Shown here: positions 6,458 to 14,987 of the stretch, in pieces
Layout of the letters: every line of letters starts with the position of its first letter
Numbering within the stretch: the first letter of the stretch is position 1
Source: Bin16 sp965206315
GTDB taxonomy: Bacteria; Chloroflexota; Dehalococcoidia; Lucifugimonadales; Australimonadaceae
Reading direction: 5' to 3'
NCBI GenBank assembly: GCA_965206315.1
Contig: OZ242210.1
Span: forward strand, 682,001-746,000
DNA: 64,000 bases
The notes under the pieces: generated by a model
Database searches by the model: none
The model's input: only the letters and a program-made list of their open reading frames with translations
What the model was told of the DNA's origin: nothing
Translations under genes and position numbers: made by a program

Positions 6458-9088
6458 ATGCAGGCCCCCGTCGAGGACACCCCACAAGCATCGTGGCACA
6501 GTTCGTCCGTGGAGGACGCCCTCGAAGGCCTCTCGTCGTCGGCTTCCGGGCTGTCCTCACGCGAGGCCTCGGCGCGGCTCGCCGAGTACGGCCCGAACCA
6601 GCTGACCGGCGCTCCTCCCGTCTCCGCGCTCAAACTGCTGCTGGACGAGTTCCGCAGCCCGCTCGTGCTGGTGCTGATCGGCGCCGCTGCAGTGCTGGTG
6701 GGCGTCGCGCTCGTCGCTGAGCAGTCCGACCACTACATAGACGCCGGGTTGATCGCGCTCATCGTGGTGCTCAATGCGTGCCTCGGCTTCTCGCAGAACT
6801 ACCGCGCGAGCCGGGGCATCGAGGCGCTGAACCGCCTGGCCGCCCCTTCCGCGACGGTGCTCCGCGACGGCGTCGCGGAGCAGGTGGACGCCAAGGTGCT
6901 CGTTCCGGGAGACGTCGTGCTGCTGGAGGAAGGTTCACGCATCCCCGCAGACGGACGCGTCATCAGCAGCATCGACCTGAGCGTCGACGAAGCGGCGCTC
7001 ACCGGCGAGAGCCTGCCGGTCCGGAAGAACACGCAGCCGGTCTCCGCCGACGCATCTCTGGCAGAGCGGTTCTGCATGGCGTACAGCGGCACGGTCGTGA
7101 TGCGCGGGCGGGGGCGGATGCTGATAGCCCGCACCGGCATGCAGACGGAGGTCGGCGGCATCGCGGCGGAGGTGCAGACGACGGAGAGCGAGCCGACCGT
7201 GTTCCAGCGCGAGATCAGCCGCCTCGCGGCGCGGATCGGCTGGGCCGTCGCAGTGCTCATCGGTATCGTCGTGGTGCTGCAACTGGTGACCGGCGACCTG
7301 AGCCTGCTGGAGACGTTCATCACCGCGGTCGCGCTTGCCGTCGCGGCGGTGCCGGAGGGTCTGCCCGTCGTCCTCACGCTCGCGCTCGCGTTCGGCACGC
7401 GGCGGATGCTGGAGCGGAAGGCGCTCGTGCGCTCGCTGCCGGTCGTGGAGATCGTCGGCGCGGCGGAGGTCATCTGCACCGACAAGACGGGCACCGTCAC
7501 GGAAGGCCGCATGACGATGCGCCGCGTGGCGACGCTCACCGAGGAGTTGGACGCGCACGACATCACGTCCGGTGCGCACGAGGAGCCGGTCGGCATCTCG
7601 CTGCTGGTCGCGGGCCTGTGCAACAACGCGCACCGGCACCCCGAGTACGGCTACGTGGGCGACCCGACGGAGACGGCGCTGCTGGAGTTCGCCGAGCGCG
7701 CGGGAGCGCCGCTGGACGAGTACGAGCGAACGGGCGAGGTCCCGTTCACGTCCGAGCGTCGGATGATGTCGGTGGCCGTCCGACACCCCGTTGCAGCCGA
7801 CGGCCTGCTGCTGACGAAGGGTGCGCTGGAGGCGGTGCTCCCGCTCTGCACGAGCATCAGGACGCCGGATGGGGTGTCGCCGCTGAGCGACGAGGAGCGC
7901 AACGCGCTGCTGGAGCAGAACGTCGGGCTGGCGGGGCAGGCGCTGCGCGTGCTGGCGTTCGCGTACAAGGAGCAGCCCGCCGACGCCCCGATGGCCGAGG
8001 AAGGGCTGACGTTCGCCGCGCTGGGAGCGATGAGCGACCCACCGAGGCCGGAAGCGACGCACGCCATCGAGGCGGCGCACCGGGCCGGCATCCGCGTGGT
8101 GATGATTACGGGCGACAACAGCCTGACTGCCGCGGCGATAGGCCGCGAAGTGGGGCTGGACGGCGAGGCCATCGAGGCCAGGGAACTCGACGGGCTGGAC
8201 GAGGCGGAGCTGAAGCGCACCATCGACGGGACGAGCATCTTCGCGCGGGCGGAGCCGCGCCACAAGGTGCTGATTCTGCGCACGCTCAAAGAGAAGCACG
8301 ACGTGGTGCTGATGACGGGCGACGGCGTGAACGACGCCCCCGCCCTGCACAACGCGGACGTGGGCGTCGCGATGGGCATCAAGGGCACCGACGTCGCCCG
8401 CGACACGTCGGACATGGTCCTGCTCGACGACAACCTTGCGACCATCGTCGCCGCCGTCGAGGAGGGGCGCCGGATATTCCGGAACATCAAGAAGTTCGTG
8501 AACTACATGCTTACGGGCAACCTCGCCGAGGTGCTCGTCATCCTGGTGGCCACCGTGTTCGGCTACCTGCCGGTCACCGCCGTGCAGATCCTGTGGATCA
8601 ACCTCGTGACAGACTCCGGGCCTGCGGTCGCGTTGGCGTCCGACCCTGCCCCACAGGGAGCGATGCGCGAGCCTCCGCGTCACGGCGCGGTGCTGGGGCG
8701 CTCGATGGCGGCGCTCGTCGGCAGTGTCGGTGTGGTCATGACGATCATCCTCGTCACCACGTTCTTCGTCGGGCTGCGGCTGTGGGACCTGGAGACCGCC
8801 CGGACGATGACCTTCACCGGCTTCGTCGTGCAGGAGTATCTGCGGCTGCTGGTCATCCGTGTCCAGGAGGGAATGTCCATCTGCACGAACCGTTGGCTCT
8901 GGGGATCGGTGAGCGTGAGTCTGCTCATGCAGGCAGTCATCCTCTACACCCCCATCGGCAGCGCGGCATTCGACACGGTGCCACTGGGATTGGAGCAGTG
9001 GGGTATCCTGCTGGCGGGGCTGCTGGTGGGCTTCGCCGTGACGACCGTCACCGGGAAGCTGGTCGTGCGGCGGTTCGGCCCGCTGTAG
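6458..9088 (+). CDS. Cation-transporting P-type ATPase (Ca2+-type)
   Basis: The 876-residue protein has the full P2-type layout: an N-terminal cation-ATPase domain, TGES loop (ALTGESLPV), AVPEGLP in helix 4, phosphorylation motif CTDKTGTVT with Asp342, and hinge MTGDGVNDAP near 621. Helix 6 carries NLVTDSGPA. The PEGLP motif plus N and D in helix 6 are typical of Ca2+-pumping ATPases. Mn2+ or another divalent ion is possible. It would expel the cation across the inner membrane. It is followed 31 bp later by a K+ channel gene, so both may form an ion-homeostasis unit. Confidence 0.9.
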   Translation: MQAPVEDTPQASWHSSSVEDALEGLSSSASGLSSREASARLAEYGPNQLTGAPPVSALKLLLDEFRSPLVLVLIGAAAVLVGVALVAEQSDHYIDAGLIALIVVLNACLGFSQNYRASRGIEALNRLAAPSATVLRDGVAEQVDAKVLVPGDVVLLEEGSRIPADGRVISSIDLSVDEAALTGESLPVRKNTQPVSADASLAERFCMAYSGTVVMRGRGRMLIARTGMQTEVGGIAAEVQTTESEPTVFQREISRLAARIGWAVAVLIGIVVVLQLVTGDLSLLETFITAVALAVAAVPEGLPVVLTLALAFGTRRMLERKALVRSLPVVEIVGAAEVICTDKTGTVTEGRMTMRRVATLTEELDAHDITSGAHEEPVGISLLVAGLCNNAHRHPEYGYVGDPTETALLEFAERAGAPLDEYERTGEVPFTSERRMMSVAVRHPVAADGLLLTKGALEAVLPLCTSIRTPDGVSPLSDEERNALLEQNVGLAGQALRVLAFAYKEQPADAPMAEEGLTFAALGAMSDPPRPEATHAIEAAHRAGIRVVMITGDNSLTAAAIGREVGLDGEAIEARELDGLDEAELKRTIDGTSIFARAEPRHKVLILRTLKEKHDVVLMTGDGVNDAPALHNADVGVAMGIKGTDVARDTSDMVLLDDNLATIVAAVEEGRRIFRNIKKFVNYMLTGNLAEVLVILVATVFGYLPVTAVQILWINLVTDSGPAVALASDPAPQGAMREPPRHGAVLGRSMAALVGSVGVVMTIILVTTFFVGLRLWDLETARTMTFTGFVVQEYLRLLVIRVQEGMSICTNRWLWGSVSVSLLMQAVILYTPIGSAAFDTVPLGLEQWGILLAGLLVGFAVTTVTGKLVVRRFGPL

Positions 9089-9119
9089 GCAGTGGGAGCA
9101 GTCCGCAAGAGCACCCTCG

Positions 9120-9875
9120 ATGCGCATCAGAGAGAGCGTAGTGCACCTGTTCGAGACGCAGCTGGCCAGGAGCCTGTTCGCGCTGGTCGTCCTTGTGGCG
9201 GTGGCCGTCGCGGGGTACATGCTGATCGAGGGGTGGTCGCTCCTCGACGCCGGCTACATGACCGTCGTCACCTTCACGACCGTCGGCTACGAGGAAGTGC
9301 ACCCACTCTCTTCCACCGGGCGGATCTTCACCATGTTCCTCATGGTGGCCGGTGTGGGAGCGATGCTGTACGTCCTGACGAGCGTGGTGCACCTGATCGT
9401 GGCCGAGGCGGTGGTGCAGAGCCTGGTACGGAGGCGCAGAATGAGGTCGCAGATGTCGAAACTGAGCGGACATTTCATCGTGTGCGGGTTCGGGCGCGTC
9501 GGCAAAGCGGTCGCGCTCACGCTCCAGGACCAGTCGGAGGCGCTGATCGTGATCGACGAGGACATGGATGCGCTCAACGACGCGGAAGAGTGCGGCTTCC
9601 TCTGGGTGCACGGCGATTCCGCCGAGGACGACAACCTGCTGGCGGCGCACGTCAGGGACGCTCGCGGACTCGTGGCAGCCACGGGCGACGACAGCCAGAA
9701 CGTCTACGTGTCGCTCACGGCGCGCGGGCTCAACCCGGACCTCTACATCGTGGCGCGGGCTTCCAACCCGGGCGCGGAACAGAAGCTGCGCAAGGCGGGC
9801 GCCGACGAGGTGGTCCTGCCGCACGTCATCGGCGGGAAGGAGATGGCGCTCTCGGCGATGGCGTCGTCACGCTAG
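9120..9875 (+). CDS. Two-helix potassium channel with RCK (TrkA-N) domain
   Basis: The 251-residue product has two membrane helices, at about 18-36 and 68-96. Between them lies a pore loop with selectivity filter TTVGYEE at 53-59, close to the K+ signature TVGYG but with Glu in place of the last Gly. A cytoplasmic RCK domain begins at 117 with the nucleotide-binding motif GFGRVGKA (123-130). There is no C-terminal TrkA-C domain. Such proteins form ligand-gated K+ channels. The Glu in the filter may alter selectivity. It probably shares a transcript with the upstream P-ATPase gene. Confidence 0.88.
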   Translation: MRIRESVVHLFETQLARSLFALVVLVAVAVAGYMLIEGWSLLDAGYMTVVTFTTVGYEEVHPLSSTGRIFTMFLMVAGVGAMLYVLTSVVHLIVAEAVVQSLVRRRRMRSQMSKLSGHFIVCGFGRVGKAVALTLQDQSEALIVIDEDMDALNDAEECGFLWVHGDSAEDDNLLAAHVRDARGLVAATGDDSQNVYVSLTARGLNPDLYIVARASNPGAEQKLRKAGADEVVLPHVIGGKEMALSAMASSR

Positions 9876-9888
9876 GGATGAGGCGCCA

Positions 9889-11124
9889 CTAACCCCGCAC
9901 GACGCGGGCGAAGCGGCGGCTGCCGACACGGACGAGCGCGCCGTAGGCGATGCGCACACGCTCGCCGTCGGGGCGTTCGCCGTCTATCTGCACTGCGTTC
10001 TGCTGCAGCAGGCGCCGCGCCTCGCTGCGGCTCGCGGCCATGTTGAGCGCAGGCAGCAAGTGCGAGAGGTCGGCGTCGAAGCCGTCGGCGTCGGAGGAGA
10101 CGACAGCGGGGCCGGTCAGGTCGACGGCGACCTCCGGAATGTCCTCCGGCGTCTCGCGTCGCTGGAAGACGCGCTCGAACTCCTCGCGCGCGGCGGCCGC
10201 TTCCCCGGTCGAGTGAAAGGCGGCGGTGAGCTCCTCGCCGAGGCGCTTCTTGATGTCCATGGGGTTCGCGCCCGGCTCTCCGCTCATCGCGGCGCGGATG
10301 GCGTCGAGCTCGTCGTCCGGCACGTCGGTCAGCAGTTCGAAGTAGAGCGGGATGAGGTCGTCCGGCAGCGACATGACCTTGCCGAACATGTCGCGCGGCG
10401 TGTCATCGAGCGCAACGTAGTTGTTGAGCGACTTGCTCATCTTGCGGACGCCGTCCGTGCCCGGAAGGATGGGCATGGTGAATACGAGTTGGGGCCGCTG
10501 CCCCACCTTCTCCTGCAGCTCACGCCCGACGAGCAGGTTGAAGAGCTGGTCCGTGCCGCCGAACTCCACGTCCGCCTCGATGGCAACCGAGTCGTACGCC
10601 TGCAACAGCGGGTAGAGCATCTCCGTGACGGCGATGGGGCGCTGCGCGGCGTAGCGCGTGGCGAAGTCGTCCCGGTGCAGGAACTGGTTGACGGTGAAGT
10701 GCGCCGTGAGGCGTATGACGTCGGTCAGGGTGAACTTCCCGAACCACTCGCTCTGGTAGACGGCGCGCGTCTTGTCCGGATCGACGACCTTGAAGAACTG
10801 GCGCATGTACGTCTCGGCGTTCTCGCGCACGTCCTCGGCGCTGAGCATGGTGCGAGTGTCCGACTGGCCGGACGGGTCTCCGATCTGCGCCGTCCAGTCG
10901 CCCACGATGAGGATGAGCTCGTGGCCGAGGTCCTGCAGCTGACGCAGTTTCCGGAGGCCGACGTAGTGGCCGAGGTGCAGGTCCGGCCTGCTGGGGTCGA
11001 ACCCCATCTTGAGGCGGAGCGGCTCGCCCTCCTGGAGGCGCTTGATGAACTCGTCCTCAGGGATGATCTGCGCGACGCCGCGCTTCGTGATGCGGTCGAT
11101 GGTCTGCTGATCGAGTGAGGGCAT
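9889..11124 (-). CDS. tyrS: Tyrosyl-tRNA synthetase
   Basis: The enzyme charges tRNA-Tyr in the cytoplasm. The 411-residue product has the class I signatures HLGH (50-53) and KMSKS (228-232), then a C-terminal S4 RNA-binding domain (about 345-411). KMSKS rather than KFGKT places it with the TyrZ-type synthetases. The ATG of MPSLDQQ lies 1 bp beyond the ribF stop, so it is preferred over an upstream in-frame start inside ribF. It closes the trpA-aroH-aroF-ribF-tyrS series; no separate T-box is visible before it. Confidence 0.96.
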   Translation of the reverse strand: MPSLDQQTIDRITKRGVAQIIPEDEFIKRLQEGEPLRLKMGFDPSRPDLHLGHYVGLRKLRQLQDLGHELILIVGDWTAQIGDPSGQSDTRTMLSAEDVRENAETYMRQFFKVVDPDKTRAVYQSEWFGKFTLTDVIRLTAHFTVNQFLHRDDFATRYAAQRPIAVTEMLYPLLQAYDSVAIEADVEFGGTDQLFNLLVGRELQEKVGQRPQLVFTMPILPGTDGVRKMSKSLNNYVALDDTPRDMFGKVMSLPDDLIPLYFELLTDVPDDELDAIRAAMSGEPGANPMDIKKRLGEELTAAFHSTGEAAAAREEFERVFQRRETPEDIPEVAVDLTGPAVVSSDADGFDADLSHLLPALNMAASRSEARRLLQQNAVQIDGERPDGERVRIAYGALVRVGSRRFARVVRG

Positions 11125-11125
11125 G

Positions 11126-12070
11126 TCAGGACGCCTCCTGCGGGAGCGCAAGGATATGCCTCGTACGCGCCACATCGTCGCGCATGGCGGCGATGAGCGC
11201 GTCGGCGCCGTCGAACTTCTCCTGCCCTCGCAGGCGTTCGACGAACTCCAGCCTCACCCGCTCGCCGTACAGGTTGCCGTCGAAATCGAGGACGAACGCC
11301 TCGACGACGCTCGGGCCGCCCTCGTGGAAGGTGGGCTTGTGGCCGATGCTCACGGCGGCGGGCAGGCGGTCCGTGCCGTGCAACAGCCATCCGGCGTAGA
11401 TGCCGTCCGCGGGAACCGCCTGCTGCGGCCCGACCCCGACGTTGGCCGTCGGGTAGCCGAGCAGCCCACCTCCCCGGTGCTCGCCCTCGACGACCGGACC
11501 TTCCAGTGCGAACGGACGCCCCAGCATGCGCGCGGCGGATGCAACGTCGCCCCCGTCCAGCGCCTGGCGCACTGCGGTGCTGCGCACGGGGCCGCTGTCC
11601 TGCATGAACTGCTCGACGCACTCCATGGTGTAGCCGAGTTCGTCGCCGAGCGCCGTGAGCACAGGAAGCGTCCCCTCGCGGTTGTGGCCGAGCGTCACGT
11701 CCGGCCCGGCGGCGAAGTGCGCCATGCCGAGGCAGTCCCGCAGGGTGGTCATGAACTCGCGCGGCGTGAGCAACGACACTTCCTTCGTGAAGGTGACGGG
11801 CACGACCGCCGCCACGCCGGTGTCTGCGAGCAGGCCGAGCCGCTCTTCCAGCGAGGTGAGCATCCGCAACTGAACGTCCGGGCGCAACACGGAGAACGGG
11901 TGGTTCGCCAGCGTCACGGCCACAGGTGCGAGCCCGCGCTGTTTCGCTGTTCCCACCAGCGTGGCGAGCACGTGCCGGTGCCCCAGGTGGACGCCGTCGA
12001 AGACGCCGAACGCGACAGCCGTCGGCCGGTTCTTCCGGTACGCGGTCAGCTCCTCACAGAGGTCGGGCAC
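11126..12070 (-). CDS. ribF: Bifunctional riboflavin kinase/FAD synthetase
   Basis: The enzyme makes FMN from riboflavin and then FAD. The 314-residue protein has the nucleotidyltransferase motif GVFDGVHLGH (22-31) in the N-terminal FAD synthetase domain. The flavokinase domain follows, with GGGLLGYPTANVG near residue 200. The start is a GTG (VPDLCEEL), preceded by GGAG at a spacing of 8; no in-frame ATG is near. It lies 20 bp after aroF and 1 bp before tyrS. It is far from the main rib cluster at 55-59 kb. Confidence 0.93.
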   Translation of the reverse strand: MPDLCEELTAYRKNRPTAVAFGVFDGVHLGHRHVLATLVGTAKQRGLAPVAVTLANHPFSVLRPDVQLRMLTSLEERLGLLADTGVAAVVPVTFTKEVSLLTPREFMTTLRDCLGMAHFAAGPDVTLGHNREGTLPVLTALGDELGYTMECVEQFMQDSGPVRSTAVRQALDGGDVASAARMLGRPFALEGPVVEGEHRGGGLLGYPTANVGVGPQQAVPADGIYAGWLLHGTDRLPAAVSIGHKPTFHEGGPSVVEAFVLDFDGNLYGERVRLEFVERLRGQEKFDGADALIAAMRDDVARTRHILALPQEAS

Positions 12071-12090
12071 GAAGGCGCTCCATGCGAGGG

Positions 12091-13152
12091 TCAGGCGACG
12101 GGCTCGACAGCGAGCGCCTCGTGCGCCTCGTTGAGCATCGCCGAGGTCTCCTCCCAGTCCATGCACGCGTCCGTTATCGAGACGCCGTACTGGAGCTGCG
12201 ACGGATCGTCGCTGAGGTCCTGCCGCCCGCCGAAGAGGTGGCTCTCCGCCATGAGACCGACGATGAGGTCGTTCCCCGCGCGGCGCTGGCGCACCACGTC
12301 GCGGAAGGCGATGGACTGCCGGTTGTGGTCCTTCTCCGAGTTGGCGTGCGAGCAGTCGACCATGATGCGCGGCGGCAGCCCTGCAGCCTCCAGTTTCGCC
12401 TGCACGTCCCGCACGCTGGCCTCGGCGTAGTTGGGGCCGCCGGTGCCGCCTCGCAGGATAAGGTGACCGTAGGGGTTGCCGTTCGTGTTCACGATGCAGG
12501 TGCGTCCCTGCCGGTCTATCCCGAGAAAAGAGTGCGGAGCGCGGGACGTCTTCATCGCGTCGATGGCGATCTGGGAGTTGCCGTCCGTACCGTTCTTGAA
12601 GCCCACAGGCATGCTCAAGCCGCTGGCCATCTCCCGGTGCGTCTGGCTCTCGGTCGTGCGCGCGCCGATGGCAGCCCACGACACGAGGTCGGCGAGGTAC
12701 TGGGGTGTGATGGGGTCCAGGAACTCTGTCCCGGCCAGTACGCCCATCTCGGCCAGCTGCATGAGCAGCTTTCGTGCGCGGTAGAGGCCGCTCGATATGT
12801 CGAACGAGCCGTCGAGGTTCGGATCGTTGATGAGGCCCTTCCAGCCGAGACTGGTGCGCGGCTTCTCGAAGTAGACGCGCATGATGATGAGGAGCGAGTC
12901 GCTCATCCGCGCAGCGAGCTCGCCCAGCCTGCCGGCGTACTCGAGTGCGGCCTTCTCGTCGTGGATGGAGCATGGGCCCGCGATGACGAGCAGGCGGGAG
13001 TCCTCGCCGGTCAGGATGCGCTGCACCTGATCCCGCCCTTCGGCGACGGTCTGGGCCATCGCGGGCGTGAGCGGCAGTTTGCGCTGGAGCTCCTCCGGCG
13101 GAGCGAGGGGTTCTATCGATCTGATATGCAGGTCGCTAACGGAACGCGCCAT
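12091..13152 (-). CDS. aroF: 3-deoxy-7-phosphoheptulonate (DAHP) synthase, AroF/G/H type
   Basis: This enzyme catalyses the first step of the shikimate pathway, phosphoenolpyruvate plus erythrose 4-phosphate. The 353-residue length and motifs (AGPCSIHD near 63, FEKPRTSLGWKGL near 97, VDCSHANSEKDH near 268) are those of the type I alpha class found in enterobacteria. The ATG follows AAGGGG at good spacing and is chosen over an upstream in-frame start. A 187-bp gap separates it from aroH and could hold a promoter. The symbol is family-level: aroF, aroG and aroH-type isozymes cannot be told apart here. Confidence 0.95.
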   Translation of the reverse strand: MARSVSDLHIRSIEPLAPPEELQRKLPLTPAMAQTVAEGRDQVQRILTGEDSRLLVIAGPCSIHDEKAALEYAGRLGELAARMSDSLLIIMRVYFEKPRTSLGWKGLINDPNLDGSFDISSGLYRARKLLMQLAEMGVLAGTEFLDPITPQYLADLVSWAAIGARTTESQTHREMASGLSMPVGFKNGTDGNSQIAIDAMKTSRAPHSFLGIDRQGRTCIVNTNGNPYGHLILRGGTGGPNYAEASVRDVQAKLEAAGLPPRIMVDCSHANSEKDHNRQSIAFRDVVRQRRAGNDLIVGLMAESHLFGGRQDLSDDPSQLQYGVSITDACMDWEETSAMLNEAHEALAVEPVA

Positions 13153-13339
13153 GACGCAATCCCCTTTCTGTACTCTGACGATGCGGAAGGCGGAAAGAAC
13201 GAACGCGGAGCCTAGCGATAGCTGTAGCTGGCGCTGCCCCGCCGCGTAAACAGGAAGAACCGCCGGGTCCAATCGAGGGCCCGGACGCCACGGATGCGAG
13301 GCTCGGTTGCGAGCATTGTGCGCATCTCCCTCCGCCGGT

Positions 13340-13705
13340 TCATCCGCTGTCGGGCGACCGCAGATTGCGAGCGCCTTTCAGGTAGACGTACCGCAGGTCC
13401 TCTTTCCGCTTCTCCGTGTTCAGGAGCAGAAGCACCCGGATAACGGACTCCGGCGCACCCGGCACCGGAATCTCGCAGCTATCCATCAGCGCCGTCCGCT
13501 GCCATCCCAGCCGCAAGCGCGCCGCTTTGGCCGGGAACTCCGCGGTGAGGTCTGCGGTTACGGTAAAGAATACCGCGCCTACGTCCTCCTCGACAAGGTC
13601 ATTGGCTGTCGCGAGTTCGCGCAACAACTCCTCCGTGGCGTCGAGGATCGCCTCGGGCGTGTTGGCGTCGGCTGTCGTTGCGCCGCGCAGTCCAAGGGTC
13701 GGCAT
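13340..13705 (-). CDS. aroH: Chorismate mutase, AroH type
   Basis: The enzyme converts chorismate to prephenate for Phe and Tyr synthesis. The 121-residue protein matches the monofunctional Bacillus-type trimeric enzyme: LRGATTADANT at the N terminus, FTVTADLTAEFPAKAAR near 47-63 with the catalytic Arg, then VLLLLNT and YLKGARNLR. The ATG of MPTLGLRG is preferred over one nine codons upstream because homologues start here. It lies between trpA and aroF, fitting an aromatic amino acid operon. Confidence 0.92.
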   Translation of the reverse strand: MPTLGLRGATTADANTPEAILDATEELLRELATANDLVEEDVGAVFFTVTADLTAEFPAKAARLRLGWQRTALMDSCEIPVPGAPESVIRVLLLLNTEKRKEDLRYVYLKGARNLRSPDSG

Positions 13706-13783
13706 GGGTTGTCTCCAGCGTCCTCCGCTCATCCTGAGCTTGTCGAAGGACCGATCGGGCTGCCTGTTCCTCCGCTCACCCTG
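13706..13783. repeat. Dispersed-repeat fragment CCTGAGCTTGTCGAAGG
   Basis: The gap between trpA and aroH holds TCATCCTGAGCTTGTCGAAG at 13730-13749. Related pieces occur near 25822 (CCTGAGCTTGCCGAA) and, inverted, near 46063 (TTCGACAGGCTCACCATGAG). This is a short dispersed intergenic motif, probably the remnant of a larger mobile palindromic unit. Confidence 0.6.
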
Positions 13784-14578
13784 TCACTGTGCCCCAGCAA
13801 GCTCCCGTACGAACGCGCCAGCCCGGGAGGCCGCCTCGCCGGGCGGGGCGGAATCTATCACGTTGATGAGCGCGCTTCCAACGAACGCCACGTCCGCGAC
13901 CTGCCCCACGCGCTCCACGTGCCGCCGCTCCGAGATGCCGAAGCCGACCCCCACGGGCAGCTCCGTGTGCCGCCGTACGCGAGTCACGAACTCGGGGAAG
14001 TCGTCCGGGAGATCGCTCCGCGCGCCGGTCACGCCGGTGACGCTGACGCAGTAGATGAACCCTCGCGCACGCTCGCAGCCGAGTACGATCCGCTCTTCCG
14101 TGCTCGTGGGCGCGAGCATGCTGGCGATGCCCAGGCCGTGCTGCTCCAGTGCCTCGCGCAGTTCACCCGCCTCGTCCGGCGGCAGGTCGGGGATGATGAG
14201 CGCGTCCACTCCCGCCTCCGCGCAGTCCGCGGCGTATGCGGAGATGCCGTAGCGCAGGATGGGGTTGTAGTAGCCCATGAATACGAGCGGCAGGCTCACT
14301 CCTGCCTCCCGGAGATGGCGCGTCGTTTCGAGGCAGACCCGGGTGTCCACCCCGCCGGTCAGCGCGTGGTAGCTCGCGGCCTGTATCGTGGGGCCGTCGG
14401 CAAGCGGATCGCTGTACGGCACGCCGAGTTCGATGACGTCCGCGCCCGCCTGTTCGATGGCGGGGATGATCGCGAGCGTATCCTCGATCGAAGGAAATCC
14501 GACGGTGACGTAGGGAGCGACGGCGGTGCGCCCCTCATCCCGCGCACGGGCAAGGGCGCTTTCGAGGCGGTCCAACAT
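13784..14578 (-). CDS. trpA: Tryptophan synthase alpha subunit
   Basis: The alpha subunit cleaves indole-3-glycerol phosphate and passes indole to TrpB. The 264-residue protein carries PYVTVGFPS, then IELGVPYSDPLADGP with the catalytic Asp region, then YCVSVTGVTGAR and GFGISERRHV, all diagnostic. It heads the minus-strand aromatic operon with aroH, aroF, ribF and tyrS. No trpB or other trp gene is in the window, which is unusual because trpA normally follows trpB. The partner must be elsewhere. It diverges from the ilv operon. Confidence 0.95.
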   Translation of the reverse strand: MLDRLESALARARDEGRTAVAPYVTVGFPSIEDTLAIIPAIEQAGADVIELGVPYSDPLADGPTIQAASYHALTGGVDTRVCLETTRHLREAGVSLPLVFMGYYNPILRYGISAYAADCAEAGVDALIIPDLPPDEAGELREALEQHGLGIASMLAPTSTEERIVLGCERARGFIYCVSVTGVTGARSDLPDDFPEFVTRVRRHTELPVGVGFGISERRHVERVGQVADVAFVGSALINVIDSAPPGEAASRAGAFVRELAGAQ

Positions 14579-14639
14579 GCGGACAGTCTACCGCGTCCGG
14601 GTCCGCGATGCGGGAAGGAGCATGCCCCACGCCTGAAAG

Positions 14640-14666
14640 TTGACTTGGCCTGAGACTTTGTACTAT
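14640..14666 (+). promoter_or_regulatory. Promoter of the ilv-leu operon
   Basis: TTGACT (14640-14645) and TACTAT (14661-14666) are separated by 15 bp, slightly short of the ideal. Transcription would begin at about 14673, just upstream of T-box stem I. This fits a T-box-controlled leader. Confidence 0.6.
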
Positions 14667-14672
14667 CATGTC

Positions 14673-14931
14673 GCCGCTTCTAACATCCGTTCCGCTGGGA
14701 AGGGAAGTAGTAAGGGGCAAGCGCATCCCAGAGAGCCGGTCGTTCTGGTGCGAGACCGGCGATGGACAAGCCCTCCTGAACTCGTCCCCGAGCGGCTGGC
14801 CTGAACAGCAACAGTAGGGCCAGCGGAGCGCGCCGTTACCGCGCAGGAAAGCTGCTCCGGCTTGTGGGCCGGGGAAGTAGGGTGGTACCGCGGGTTAACG
14901 GCCCGTCCCTTCATGGGGCGGGTCTTTTTTT
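14673..14931 (+). promoter_or_regulatory. T-box leader with leucine (CTC) specifier and terminator
   Basis: The T-box sequence AGGGTGGTACCGCG lies at 14879-14892. It is followed by a hairpin of CCCGTCCC (14902-14909) with GGGGCGGG (14915-14922) and seven T's (14925-14931), which is the terminator. Stem I is recognisable: base CCGCT (14692-14696) with AGCGG (14791-14795), AGTAG at 14706, AGAGAG at 14730, and distal helix GCCGGTC/GACCGGC with CTGGTG between. In the specifier loop GAA (14778-14780) precedes CTC (14781-14783), the Leu codon. Uncharged tRNA-Leu should stabilise the antiterminator and switch on ilvB and the genes behind it. Confidence 0.92.
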
Positions 14932-14987
14932 ACCCGCGGAAGGGCGCTCCTGTTACGGAACGACAGGCGAAGGAAAGCGAGGGAGTC

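Noticed and set aside
9568..11118. Long open frame of 516 codons opposite tyrS and the K+ channel end
   Set aside because: It lies antisense to clearly conserved genes and has Arg/Gly/Ala-rich, low-information content typical of high-GC shadow frames.
11126..12973. 615-codon frame covering aroF antisense-frame sequence plus ribF
   Set aside because: The N-terminal half is a shadow of aroF; ribF homology starts at the GTG at 12070 with a good ribosome-binding site.
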